NCBI RefSeq assembly: GCF_022530855.2
Contig: NZ_CP099567.1
Span: 1,054,001-1,118,000 of the forward strand
From: Candidatus Vondammii sp. HM_W22
GTDB taxonomy: Bacteria > Pseudomonadota > Gammaproteobacteria > Chromatiales > Chromatiaceae
Direction of reading: 5' to 3'
Length of the DNA stretch: 64,000 nucleotides
In this document: positions 8,878 to 17,658 of the stretch, one piece after another
Position numbering within the stretch: position 1 is the first letter of the stretch
How the letters are laid out: each line of letters opens with the position of its first letter
Notes under the pieces: model-generated
Seen by the model: only the letters and a program-made list of their open reading frames with translations
Told to the model about the DNA's origin: nothing
Databases searched by the model: none
Translations under genes and position numbers: made by a program

Positions 8878-9510
8878 ATGATTACCGTGGTTGGCAGTCT
8901 CAAAGGCGGTTCAGGGAAAAGTACGGTAACTTTCAACCTCGCTGTCTGGTTATCTATGGGCGATGTGGATATCCAGGTTGTCGATCTTGATCCCCAGGCG
9001 ACGTTACGTGATGTGGCTGAGGTGAGAGACGAAGAGGAGTATCAGCCGACTATTCCTGTCAAAGGAAAGAAACATCTCGATAAGGCAAAACTCAAGAAAG
9101 CGGAAGAGGTGCTGATTGATATCGGAGCAGCCGATCTGGAGATGATGAAACAGGCGATCTCTATTGCCGATCGGATTCTGATACCTGTCCCACCATCACA
9201 GGCGGATATCTGGTCCACACAGCGCTTTATTCAGTTCGTGCACTCTCTGAAACTGGATCCCGTTCCCGAAGTGCTGGGCTTTATCAATCGTGGTGATACA
9301 CACCATGCAATCACCGAAACAGATGAAGCCGCCGCCGCTCTGGTCGCTTTGCCGGGCATTAAATTCATCAAGCCAAGGCTCTCTCAGCGTACTACTTTCC
9401 GGCGCTCGTTCAGCGAAGGATTGGCTGTATTTGAACTCAACGCCAACTCAAAAGGAGCGAAAGAGTTCAGTGCGCTTTGTGCCGAGCTTTACCCGGCGGT
9501 ACTGCGGTAA
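8878..9510 (+). CDS. ParA/MinD-type P-loop ATPase
   Basis: The 210-residue protein is a small ParA-family ATPase. It has the deviant Walker A KGGSGKST (residues 9-16), a switch I/Walker A' region DLDPQATLRD (residues 38-47), and Walker B-like VLIDIGA near residue 80. The length and single domain match orphan ParA proteins that position cellular cargo, not plasmid ParA with an N-terminal HTH. There is no parB or parS-like partner next to it. It follows the secreted-protein operon after a 179-base gap and may be separate. Its 3' end is directly followed by ISL3 debris, so any original downstream partner could have been lost. Confidence 0.8.
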   Translation: MITVVGSLKGGSGKSTVTFNLAVWLSMGDVDIQVVDLDPQATLRDVAEVRDEEEYQPTIPVKGKKHLDKAKLKKAEEVLIDIGAADLEMMKQAISIADRILIPVPPSQADIWSTQRFIQFVHSLKLDPVPEVLGFINRGDTHHAITETDEAAAALVALPGIKFIKPRLSQRTTFRRSFSEGLAVFELNANSKGAKEFSALCAELYPAVLR

Positions 9511-9547
9511 TATTGGTCGGCTTCGGTGGCAGGCTATTATAAATGGC

Positions 9548-10120
9548 TCTTCCCTCAGGGTAAAGGTTCAGCCCTCCAAGGTGGAAGTAGATTGCATTGG
9601 CAAACTGCTTTTTGTTGCGGAAACCTCTGCTACGCACCTTGATCATCTTGATTCGGCTGTTGAGACCTTCTGCCGGACCATTACTTACTTCCAAAACAAC
9701 AGCGTTCAATATTCCCCACAGATGATCCTTGATTGTTCCCACACTTTCTTGATTGGCTCCAGGCCACTGCACACTGTCCATGACAACCACCGCTCCCAGT
9801 CTTCTCCTTGCCCATGTCTTGAGAGTGACATGGCAAACTCTTTGACCGCCCAGGCACGGGCAGTCTTCAGCGTGCTGTCACGTAGCGTCTTGAACCGCAA
9901 TTTCTGTCTGCGCGTCATATTCTCTAGGGTTGCAGAGCCAGTCATACTGGCCGCCTTTAAGGTCTTCATAGCTTTCAGCCATCAGCGCTTTATGCTTTTG
10001 GCGGCGTACCTTGTCTATCGCCTTACCGAGGTACTTGGCGACATGAAATTTATCAAAGGCAATCTTCTCTTCAGCCATAGGCAGGCTTTCTAGTATGGCA
10101 TTGATAAAGGCTGGCCACAT
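9548..10120 (-). pseudogene. ISL3-family transposase fragment, frameshifted
   Basis: Three overlapping reverse-strand frames read in order as one ISL3 transposase C-terminal half: FDKFHVAKYLGKAIDKVRR and LKGGQYDWL, then RFKTLRDSTLKTARAWA, then GPAEGLNSRIKMIK and a GFRNKKQFANAIYFHLGG ending. These are the hallmark blocks of ISL3 transposases. At least two frameshifts separate the frames, and the N-terminal half is missing because IS256-a begins at about 10131. A 35-base stretch matching this 3' end recurs at 63808-63845. Confidence 0.75.
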
Positions 10121-10186
10121 ATAAGACAGTCCTAAATCCTGTGTAACTGCCTATCATTAAACCCAAACAAGGGTGAGGGTAGGCAG

Positions 10187-10843
10187 ATGATCGACAAGAA
10201 AGAGCTCCAGGCGATAGCCCAAGCGGCCGCTAAAAACATCAAAACTCAAGAAAATCTCAACGAGTTTCGGCAAATGCTGACCAGGATCACGGTCGAGGCA
10301 GCACTCAATGCTGAACTGGCTGATCATCTTGGCTTTGCCAAGCATGAACAGTCCGAAGCGAGTAATAGCCGCAACGGCACGACCAGCAAGACCTTGCAAA
10401 CGGAAGATGGCCAGTTTGAACTGGATACTCCACGAGATAGAGCGGGCAGCTTTAAAACCCCGGCTGGTTAAAAAGCACCAGCGTCGATTTACCTCAATGC
10501 ATGACAAGATCCTCTTCCTGTATGCTCAGGGTATGACGATCCGCGAAATCGTCACGACATTCAAGGAAATGTACGGAGCCGATGTCTCTGCCACACTCAT
10601 ATCCAAAGTCACTGATGCGGTTATCGAGCAGGTTGTCGAATGGCAATCTCACCCCCTGGATGCGATTCAGCCTATTGTTTATCTGGACAGGATTGTCGTT
10701 AAAATCCGGCAAGACAAGAAAGTGATCAACAAAGCAATTTACCTCGCTCTGGGCGTTAACCTGGAAGGCCACAAGGAATTATTAGGGATGTGGCTATCGG
10801 AGAATGAGGGGGGGCCAAATTCTGGCTGAACGTGTTGACAGAG
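10187..10843 (+). pseudogene. IS256-a transposase, 5' part (frameshifted)
   Basis: The mutator-type transposase N-terminal half is readable: KKELQAIAQAAAKNIKTQEN, ADHLGFAKHEQSEASNSRNG, DTPRDRAGSF, then KPRLVKKHQRRFTSMHDKI and the first catalytic Asp region VYLDRIVVK. One extra A near 10458 shifts the frame between the first two open frames. Two extra G in the seven-G run at 10808-10814 shift it again compared with the five G in the copy at 37345. The gene is then cut by IS3-a. Confidence 0.8.
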
Positions 10844-10924
10844 AGAGGCGTATCCCATTAGTCGGACAGGCATACGGATAGTTTAAGTGACTTCTGCAAC
10901 AATGTTGAAAGACAGGAGCAGAAG

Positions 10925-11188
10925 ATGAGAAGAAAACGTAGAAACCATAAACCCAGTTTTAAAGCCAAGGTAGCTATTGCTGCCTTGAAAGGAGATCTGA
11001 CTATGGCGGAACAATCAGAGAAATTTGATGTTCACCCCAATCAGATTACAGAATGGAAAAAGCTGTTACTGGAAAATGCAGATCGTGCTTTTGGAGGGGA
11101 TCAAAAACCCACTGAAAATTCAGAAGTAAAGATCAAAGAGTTGCATGCCAAGATAGGTCGACTGACTATGGAGAATAATTTTTTATAA
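10925..11188 (+). CDS. IS3-a OrfA (helix-turn-helix protein)
   Basis: The 87-residue product is the OrfA of an IS3-family element: basic N-terminus RRKRRNHKPSFKAKVAIAAL, an HTH (LTMAEQSEKFDVHPNQITEWK) and a leucine-zipper-like end KIKELHAKIGRLTMENNFL. AGGAG lies shortly before the ATG. In intact elements it is joined to OrfB by ribosomal frameshifting at the end of the zipper. The element is inactive because orfB is interrupted. Confidence 0.8.
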   Translation: MRRKRRNHKPSFKAKVAIAALKGDLTMAEQSEKFDVHPNQITEWKKLLLENADRAFGGDQKPTENSEVKIKELHAKIGRLTMENNFL

Positions 11189-11329
11189 CAAGGACTGGAA
11201 AGGATTCACGGTTCGAAAGGAAAAGGATGATTGATCATCAGTATGAACTTCCGATTACGCGCCAGTGTCAGTTGCTGTCGCTGACCTTCCCCCCATCTTA
11301 ATACCAAGACTTGGATGAGATAATTCATT

Positions 11330-12148
11330 CTAAGCGGCCCTATTCACAAAGGCCACAGGTGACAAATAATTTAATGCGCTATGAGGCCGCACGTGATTGT
11401 AGTGCTCTCGCCATTGATCAATTTCATGTCTAGCGTCATCAATGGACCTGAACCAATGCTGATTTAAGCATTCATTTCTGAATTTACCGTTTAAGCTTTC
11501 TACAAACGCATTCTGAGTAGGCTTACCTGGCTGAATAAAACCTAGCTTAACGCCACTTTCTTTTTGCCAGTAGAACATCGCCTTGCTAGTAAACTCAGTA
11601 CCGTTGTCGCAGATTATTTGATCCGGAGCGCTCCTTAGCTCAATCACCTGAGTTAAAAAACGAGCGACCTGGTGACCATTGATCGAGAAGTCAGAGAGCT
11701 GGCCAATAACTTCTCTTGAGTAATCATCAATCACATTAAATACTCGAAAGCGGCGACCATTAGCCAACTGATCACTGACAAAATCCATTGACCAGCGTAT
11801 ATTTTTACCAATGGGCATAATCGTTGGCATTCTTGGTCGTATTATCTTCTTGCGTTTTTTAGTCCTCACTTGAAGACCTTCTTCGTTATAGACTCGGTAG
11901 GTCCGCTTCTTGTTTTTCATAAGCCCCTCTCCCCTCAGGAGGCCATGTAAAAACAAATAACCATAACTCGGATGCTTTTTTGCCAGCTCAAGTAACCGTT
12001 TGCGTAGAGGCTCATCTTTTCCCCATTGAGTAACGTACCGAAAAGCGGTTCTACTTAAGCCTACTAATTGGCAAGCTTTACGCTCACTTAATTTGAACCG
12101 CGACTTAAGGTAGTTCACGATTTGTTTTCTATCAGCAGGCTTTACCAC
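11330..12148 (-). CDS. IS3-b OrfB transposase (rve/DDE)
   Basis: The 272-residue OrfB is complete: N-terminal RKACQLVGLSRTAFRY (HTH_21-type), then the integrase core with catalytic Asp in WSMDFVSDQLANGRRF, Asp in IICDNGTEFTSKAM and Glu in AFVESLNGKFRNECLN. It overlaps orfA by 7 bases, the arrangement used for programmed -1 frameshifting in this family. It differs from the copy at 51936 by a handful of substitutions, for example Asp versus Gly in WSMDF/WSMGF, so this copy keeps the first catalytic Asp. Confidence 0.9.
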   Translation of the reverse strand: MVKPADRKQIVNYLKSRFKLSERKACQLVGLSRTAFRYVTQWGKDEPLRKRLLELAKKHPSYGYLFLHGLLRGEGLMKNKKRTYRVYNEEGLQVRTKKRKKIIRPRMPTIMPIGKNIRWSMDFVSDQLANGRRFRVFNVIDDYSREVIGQLSDFSINGHQVARFLTQVIELRSAPDQIICDNGTEFTSKAMFYWQKESGVKLGFIQPGKPTQNAFVESLNGKFRNECLNQHWFRSIDDARHEIDQWREHYNHVRPHSALNYLSPVAFVNRAA

Positions 12149-12408
12149 TTTTTTGAGAGCACATCCTTCATCGCCTCAGCTTCAAGCATTTTCTCGGCAA
12201 GTAACTTCTTAAGCTTGTTGTTTTCGCTTTCAAGCTCTTTGAGCCGTTTGGCTTCTGAGACATCCATCCCGGCGTATTTGCTTCGCCAGTTATAAAAGCA
12301 CCCGGTTGAAATGCCGAACTGACGACAAATGTCATCAACTTTTACCCCTGACTCATGCTGCTTGATGGCACCAATAATTTGCTCTTCTCTGTAACGCTTC
12401 TTCTTCAT
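12142..12408 (-). CDS. IS3-b OrfA
   Basis: The 88-residue protein has an HTH (YREEQIIGAIKQHESGVKVDDICRQFGIS) ending in TGCFYNWRSKYAG, and a leucine-zipper tail (LKELESENNKLKKLLAEKML). Both are typical of OrfA in IS407-like IS3 elements. It is identical in sequence to the product at 52748-53014. Confidence 0.9.
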   Translation of the reverse strand: MKKKRYREEQIIGAIKQHESGVKVDDICRQFGISTGCFYNWRSKYAGMDVSEAKRLKELESENNKLKKLLAEKMLEAEAMKDVLSKKW

Positions 12409-12537
12409 CTTGAGATCTCCTAATACACAGACTAATTGGAAATCTCATCCTTGTCATGGCTCTATTTCTGGGGGAAAGGTCAGCTGAACCGCTGGACTGT
12501 GTATTACCAGTCAAGAGCATAGGCCTCTGAAGAGGAC

Positions 12538-13257
12538 TTGAAACTGATGCGGCATATTGATGAAATGGACATGAAACGGCCGTTCTATGGCAGTCGCAGA
12601 ATTCGTGACTGGTTGTATGAAGAAGGGCATGAGATCAACCGCAAGCGTGTGCAGCGATTAATGCGCCAGATGGGTATTGCAGCACTGTATCCAAAGAAAA
12701 ATACCAGTAAGCCCGGTAAAGGGTACAAAATTTATCCTTACTTGCTGAAGGTCCTGGAAATTAATCGGCCCAACCAGGTTTTCTGTTCGGATATCACGTA
12801 TATCCCAATGGCCAAAGGATTTGTTTACCTGACGGTCATTATGGACTGGTATAGTCGCAAAGTGCTGTCCTGTCGAATATCCAACACCATGGACAGAGAC
12901 TTTTGTGTTGATGCACTGGAAGAAGCGATAGAACGTTATGGTGCCCCCGAAATCTTTAATACAGACCAGGGCGCACAATTTACCAGTGAAGCTTTTACTG
13001 GAACATTGAAAGCAGCCAATATAAAAATCAGCATGGACGGTAAGGGGCGCTGGGTGGATAATATTTTTGTTGAACGCCTGTGGCGCAGCGTCAAGTATGA
13101 GGAAGTTTATCTCAAAGCTTATGATTCGGTTGTCGAAGCACGTTCAGGCATTGGTAAATATTTGAAATTCTACAATACTGAGCGAAAACATCAGGGGCTT
13201 GGCAAGACGCCAGATCAGGCGTATTTTGGTGAAATCACGTGGCAGGAAGCGGCGTAA
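12538..13257 (+). pseudogene. IS3-a OrfB transposase, 3' part after IS3-b insertion
   Basis: The 239-codon frame holds most of OrfB: YGSRRIRDWLYEEGHEINRKR, catalytic Asp in FCSDITYIPMAKGF, Asp in FNTDQGAQFTSEAF and Glu in NIFVERLWRSVKYEEVYL. The first ~60 codons (from about 11190, ending ITRQCQLLSL) lie on the other side of IS3-b, and the sequence resumes at 12483 with NRWTVYYQ. Joining the two pieces restores a normal OrfB. Confidence 0.85.
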
Positions 13258-13314
13258 GTAATGAGGGTGGAAGTCACTTAAGCGACTGTCCAAATTGTGG
13301 GGTCCATTTCTGAG

Positions 13315-13800
13315 CTTCAGAATCGCGGTGTGAAGGATATTTTGATTGCCTGTGTCGATGGCTTAAAAGGCTTTCATGATGCCATCAACACGGCCTTTCC
13401 GGATACCCAGATCCAGCTCTGTATCGTGATATGGTACGGAACTCGATGAAGTATGTGCCTTGGAAAGACTACAAGCCTGTCACGGCTGATTTGAAAAAGA
13501 TTTACCAGTCCATCACCGAAGAAGAAGCCTTATTGGCGCTGGATAAATTCTCTGACCGATGGGACAACAAGTATCCCCGGATCAGCCGCTCCTGGCGTGC
13601 CCATTGGGAGAACCTGAACACGCTGTTCAACTACCCGGAGGACAACGGAAATTATTTCCAACCGATGACTCGGCGAAGAAGGTAATCCACCTGGCAATTC
13701 AGGCCGCATCGAAAAAGTGGACAATGCCGATCCGTCATTGGAAACCAGCACTGAATAGATTTATGATTGAGTTCGTAGAACGCTTAGCGGTATATATTTA
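13315..13800 (+). pseudogene. IS256-a transposase, 3' part (degraded)
   Basis: The sequence resumes with LQNRGVKDILIACVDGLKG containing the second catalytic Asp. It continues through MVRNSMKYVPWKDYKPV and DKFSDRWDNKYPRISRSW, and then loses the NAIES block that carries the catalytic Glu. After the PEDNG stretch near 13640 it jumps to FPTDDSAKKV and SKKWTMPIRHWKPALN. The mid-gene deletion removes about 20 codons and shifts the frame. Confidence 0.8.
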
Positions 13801-13817
13801 ACCTTGGCTGTTACATA

Positions 13818-14364
13818 GAAAACTTTACAGGCTCTTGAAAAGGAATATTCTTTGTCACTCGTCTTAAGCCTAATGCTAAAGTCCGTGTTGTAAAACGCCG
13901 TCCAGTCTTGTCGAAGAAGGGATTGACCTGTGACCAAACCATTGAATTCACAGATGGCAAGAAATATCTAATCCCATTACGCCGCATGGATTGCCGAGAT
14001 CTGGAAACCGGTAGCATTATGTGTTTCTAATCAACAATTTCAAACTGGCGGCCAAAAGCATTGCCGATATCTATAAAGCGCGTTGGCAGGTGGAACTATT
14101 CTTCAAATGGATCAAACAGAACCTGAAAATAAAATCCTTCATTGGAACAAGTAAGAATGCAGTAATGACACAGATTTGGATTACGTGTGTGTTTATCTAC
14201 TTTTGGCATTTATCAATTTCCAGTCAAAGCAGAAGAAAGCCATGCGGCAAATATTGCGTTTATTACAGCTTAATCTGTTTGAAAAATGGGACCTGATGGC
14301 ATTGTTGCGAGGTGACCCTCTTAGCGACAAACAGCCCGATATAAATCAGATGGTTTTGATATAA
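13818..14364 (+). pseudogene. IS4-family transposase remnant
   Basis: Reading across frames gives TRLKPNAKVRVVKR-like and DGKKYLIPLRRMDCRDLETG-like blocks, then a stronger stretch at 14021-14296: FKLAAKSIADIYKARWQVELFFKWIKQNLKIKSF, containing the YxxRWQVELFFKWIKQ (Y-(2)-R-(3)-E-(6)-K) signature of IS4 transposases. It finishes with MRQILRLLQLNLFEKW and INQMVLI in another frame. Several frameshifts make it inactive. Confidence 0.75.
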
Positions 14365-14537
14365 AAGTTAACGGGACAGCAGTGATCTATGCGGATAATG
14401 TAAATCACATGAATGCGAATATCTGCTCCATGCAGGCGATGACACTGTCCATAAACTATATGAGTAATGGCATGAATCAGCTGAACCGGAACATAGGTCG
14501 GCCCATGTCAGTAATGAATACATTTATGCCGTGGTGA
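14365..14537 (+). pseudogene. C-terminal remnant of a host gene
   Basis: An open frame ending with TGA at 14535-14537 reads ADNVNHMNANICSMQAM, ..NQLNRNIGRPMSVMNTF and MPW. The regular Met/Asn-rich helix and the NIGRPM...MPW ending look like a genuine conserved C-terminus, but the upstream part has been removed by the IS4-family remnant. I cannot name the family with certainty. The remnant converges on the gene at 14551. Confidence 0.45.
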
Positions 14538-14550
14538 GTCCGACAGGCTC

Positions 14551-16638
14551 CTAGTGCGGCGTAAACTCGTAACCGATATTTTCCGCGGGTCCCTGCAGGA
14601 AATATCCCTGGATATAATTGACTCCAACCGTCCAGAGAATAGCCAAGCTGTTGGCATCTTCTATCCCCATGGCGATAGTACGTATGCTGTGGGAGAGGGC
14701 CAGTGCATTTAGTTCGTTGAGCCGGTCCTGTTTTCCCTGGGTGGTAGCGAGTTCTTCTATTAGGCCCACATCAAATTTTACGTAATCTACCGGTAGGTGT
14801 TTAAGCAGAGTTTCTGCTTTTTGATTGGATCCGAACTGGTCGATGGCAATTTGGCATTTGATCCTTTTCAATCCATCGACCAGTTTTTTTGCTGACTGGG
14901 TATGGTTCCTGACATCTTTATCCTTGATCTGGAAGGTGAGCCAAGCACCTTTCGCCTTCTGGTTGCGCAGACAATCGCAGACCCATAACAGGGTTCCTTC
15001 ATCCTGTATAGATGATGCTGACAGGCTGATGAAGAAATTGACTTTACGCTTTTCAGCCCGCTGTTTGGTCAACTCAATAATAGCGTGTTTAATAACCCAC
15101 CTATCGATCTCTAGCATCTGCTCGTTCTGTTCAGCGCATTCTGTAAAATAGTTTGGCTGGATCTCATTATCGTGATTGTCCAGCAGGCGGGTGAGCACGG
15201 CATAATTCTCCCGGCTGTCACCCTGCAGGCTGACGATAGGCTGGAAGACCATCCGGAAGCGATCTTTCTCCAATGCGTGCTGAATCAATTTGTTTATTCT
15301 GACTTCGTCCCCAGTATTGTCATCACCATAATTTGGCACCATCTCACCTGCATTATAAAAAGAGATTTCATTACCTCCTTTCTCTTTCGCGGCTACACAG
15401 GCCTGATAGGCGTGGTTGATAAACTCCTGGCTATTTTCGGTCTCATCTCCAAGCAGCGCAATTCCGATGCTGCAAGTGGCTGCCCCAGGCTTGTCTCCAT
15501 TATGGCAATTATGACTTCCAACGATAGTTCGAAGTTGTTCTACCAGGGTTTCGATCTCAGATGCACTGCATTTGTCGCTGAGTATGGTAAACGTATGGTC
15601 ACCAAAGCGGGCTATTATGTCGCCTTCAGTGACAGCATCCTGGAATGGTTTTGCAAGTTCCTGGAGAAACCGGTCGCTGGCTACAATACCGACTGTTGTG
15701 CGGATTTTTTGGAATTCATCGATGCTGAGATAGAGTAGTGAACAGCTGCAGTTGCTCTTTTTCAGGGTGATGATATGCTGCTCTATTTCACCCATGAAAT
15801 ACTGATGATTTGCCAGGCCTGTTAGAGGGTCCTGGTTACTGAGTAGCTCGAGTTTATGTTCCAGCTCCCGGTTTTCTGAATAGTCTCTTATAATAATCTG
15901 AGTACAAGGTTCGCCATCAAAAGTGGCGGGAGAGAATTCCAGTTTGGCCTTAAATGTCTCTCCATCTTGGCTTTGGCACTTGACCATCAAATCACAGCTT
16001 TCCTCTTTCAACGTGCGGAGGAATAATTTGAATCGCTTATGATCCTTCGAGGATATGGTGTCGAGTATCGGCAGCCCTTCAATCTCGTCCATATCCAGAT
16101 AACCAAACATGTCCAGATAGATCTGGTTAGCATGCATGTGCATGCCTTCATGGATATAGGCGATAGCATCCCGTGAACTTGCAATCAGTGCGCTACACCG
16201 CTCCTCCGCTTCACGGAGCTTTTCCTGTGCCTGTGCCAGCTGATGGCATATTTGAAGATCATGAAATTCACGTTTGACCACCAGTTGCAGGTGATCAGGG
16301 TCATCTCCGGATACAACGTCCCGAGCACCATCACGCATTGCCTGGATCAGGTCGGTAGAATCTTCCTTTTGATAAATAACGATCAGCCGACTATCCTGAC
16401 GAGCTCTGAGACAAAGCTTCAAGGTGTCGGTAAATCCAGGGGTATTCTGCTCCACCAATAAAAGTATCAAATCCGGATCATTCGATTCCAGACTTTCAAA
16501 GATATCTGATTTTTCGGTGACGCAGTCCGAGTGAATGGCAAGGCCGGCATTGCGTAGTGTGCTGACTTTGGCTTCTGCATCATTCAGTGAACTGTCGATG
16601 ATCAGTAACTTTATCGTTTCTGTTTGTGAGCTATTCAT
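14551..16638 (-). CDS. FimX-like REC-PAS-GGDEF-EAL protein with degenerate catalytic motifs
   Basis: The 695-residue protein has four domains: receiver (about 8-128), PAS (145-260), GGDEF (268-430) and EAL (445-690). The receiver lacks the usual phospho-acceptor: LLLVEQNTPG stands where LLD..MPG is expected. The GGDEF site is RFGDHTF (344-350) and the EAL signature is AVL (480-482). The protein is therefore unlikely to be a cyclase or phosphodiesterase and more likely binds c-di-GMP. Pseudomonas FimX, which controls type IV pili, has the same architecture, nearly the same length and similarly degenerate motifs; the ending IQGYFLQGP...YEF fits too. No pilus genes are adjacent. Confidence 0.85.
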   Translation of the reverse strand: MNSSQTETIKLLIIDSSLNDAEAKVSTLRNAGLAIHSDCVTEKSDIFESLESNDPDLILLLVEQNTPGFTDTLKLCLRARQDSRLIVIYQKEDSTDLIQAMRDGARDVVSGDDPDHLQLVVKREFHDLQICHQLAQAQEKLREAEERCSALIASSRDAIAYIHEGMHMHANQIYLDMFGYLDMDEIEGLPILDTISSKDHKRFKLFLRTLKEESCDLMVKCQSQDGETFKAKLEFSPATFDGEPCTQIIIRDYSENRELEHKLELLSNQDPLTGLANHQYFMGEIEQHIITLKKSNCSCSLLYLSIDEFQKIRTTVGIVASDRFLQELAKPFQDAVTEGDIIARFGDHTFTILSDKCSASEIETLVEQLRTIVGSHNCHNGDKPGAATCSIGIALLGDETENSQEFINHAYQACVAAKEKGGNEISFYNAGEMVPNYGDDNTGDEVRINKLIQHALEKDRFRMVFQPIVSLQGDSRENYAVLTRLLDNHDNEIQPNYFTECAEQNEQMLEIDRWVIKHAIIELTKQRAEKRKVNFFISLSASSIQDEGTLLWVCDCLRNQKAKGAWLTFQIKDKDVRNHTQSAKKLVDGLKRIKCQIAIDQFGSNQKAETLLKHLPVDYVKFDVGLIEELATTQGKQDRLNELNALALSHSIRTIAMGIEDANSLAILWTVGVNYIQGYFLQGPAENIGYEFTPH

Positions 16639-16665
16639 AGGCCTTGATGAGCTGGAAAAATGAAG

Positions 16666-16872
16666 CTAGATAGTAGACCAGATGTTATTTAAAGTACTCA
16701 TCTGATCCATCATTTGATGTTTGCCCTTATCATCATCATTGCCTTGGTAGATAAATTGGAACTCTGCAAAGGTGCCGGTAGGTTCCAGTAACCGTGTAAG
16801 GTGGATATCCTGCTCTCTACCGCCATCGATTATTGCCCACCTTATAACGGTAAAGAGAGAGTAATCAGGCTT
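16666..16872 (-). pseudogene. Open tail of a decayed hypothetical gene
   Basis: The reverse strand has a 68-codon open frame ending at 16666 that reads PDYSLFTVIRWAIIDGGREQ, RLLEPTGTFAEFQFIYQG and MMDQMSTLNNIWSTI. It has protein-like composition but no start codon. The frame just upstream contains SGRPESLITLSL, suggesting a frameshift at about 16860. It may belong with the open frame at 17035-17451 as one broken gene. Function is not recognised. Confidence 0.4.
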
Positions 16873-17034
16873 TCAGGTCTGCCTGATGCTACCAGCTCAG
16901 GGAGAAATAGACCCTTCTGGGTGGAGGAGTAATTGCTTTTATGCACACCTGAACGGCCGTTGAACTTTGTACAACCATTTCAAGGTCCACCTGCAAACCT
17001 TGATTGGATGGATTTTTCATCCAACGAGTGATGC

Positions 17035-17451
17035 CTATACCAAACTGGCCGTTCTTGGTGGCAGACTGAATTTCAATGTTTCGCAGCTCTTTCCTGAGTT
17101 ATCAATCACCCAGTTGGGTGTGTCACCGGGAGCAAAAATTGAGTCGTACTCGATATCTGTAAGGCAGCTCTCCTCACCAAATGTTTGTTCGGGGAAGCTC
17201 AGTGACAGCACTCTTGTCTGGGATGTGTAGAGAACTGCATTGACTCCCGGACTATTATCGGCCTGACGGAACCAAGCTTCAATTTCCTTGGGATTTTCCA
17301 GGAAGTAGGCTACCGGGGCTGCCGTTCGCTCTGGTACGCGGAGGCCTAGTTCGCTCTGTGTCTCCATTGATACAGTCAATTCCTCAGCTTTTTCTGAACT
17401 AAGGAGCCTTTTCTCAATCCATGAATCGGTGTCTGACGAGTTGAAATCCAT
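17035..17451 (-). CDS. Hypothetical protein, possibly the N-terminal part of a broken gene
   Basis: The 138-residue frame starts MDFNSSDTDSWIEKRLL and includes FLENPKEIEAWFRQADNSP and DSIFAPGDTPNWVIDNSGK. It has balanced composition and no signal peptide or membrane segment. No family is recognised. The stop at 17035 is followed on the same strand by further protein-like frames down to 16666, so this may be a pseudogene fragment of a longer (~260 residue) protein. Confidence 0.4.
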   Translation of the reverse strand: MDFNSSDTDSWIEKRLLSSEKAEELTVSMETQSELGLRVPERTAAPVAYFLENPKEIEAWFRQADNSPGVNAVLYTSQTRVLSLSFPEQTFGEESCLTDIEYDSIFAPGDTPNWVIDNSGKSCETLKFSLPPRTASLV

Positions 17452-17658
17452 CCAATCCAGGAATTAAGGCAGAGGCTTTCTTTAAAGAATAAGTCTAGCG
17501 AAACAAGCATCGTTCCTTGCAGAAAACAGATAACCTAAATTCTAATCTCACATTCCGTCTGGTGTAAACGGGATGAATCCTACTATAGTAGAGACCTGAT
17601 TGTAAGAAATTTATTCATAATTAGGCAGGTTTTTTGCGCTTTTACCAGATCCTAATTA

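Larger units (their letters stand above)
11282..12482 (-). mobile_element. IS3-b element (IS407-like group), copy 1
   Basis: The element is 1.2 kb with terminal repeats TGACCTTCCCCCCA and, in reverse, TGACCTTTCCCCCA. It carries overlapping orfA and orfB on the reverse strand and sits inside orfB of IS3-a. A near-identical copy lies at 51888-53088. The exact target duplication is ambiguous because a GCTGA-like stretch occurs on both sides. Both reading frames are intact, so this element could still be active. Confidence 0.85.
10844..13311 (+). mobile_element. IS3-a element, itself interrupted by IS3-b
   Basis: Imperfect terminal repeats AGAGGCGTATCCCATTAGTC...GGACAG (left) and the reverse of the right end AGAAATGGACCCCAC...GGACAG bound the element. 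A GAG target duplication flanks it, as expected for the IS3 family. It carries orfA at 10925 and orfB split by the 1.2 kb IS3-b between 11282 and 12482. This is therefore a third nesting level inside IS256-a. Confidence 0.8.
10131..13817 (+). mobile_element. IS256-a copy 1, interrupted by IS3-a
   Basis: The left end carries the terminal repeat CTGTGTAACTGCCTATCATT near 10135, and the right end an inverted relative near 13808-13817 (GGCTGTTACATAG). The transposase gene starts at 10187 and is split at 10843/13312 by a 2.47 kb IS3-family insertion flanked by a 3-base GAG duplication. The IS256 sequence resumes at exactly the next base of the coding sequence when compared with the copy at 37235. 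Confidence 0.75.

Noticed and set aside
8878-9510. Plasmid partition locus
   Set aside because: No parB, no HTH on the ParA, no iteron-like repeats; fits an orphan chromosomal ParA.
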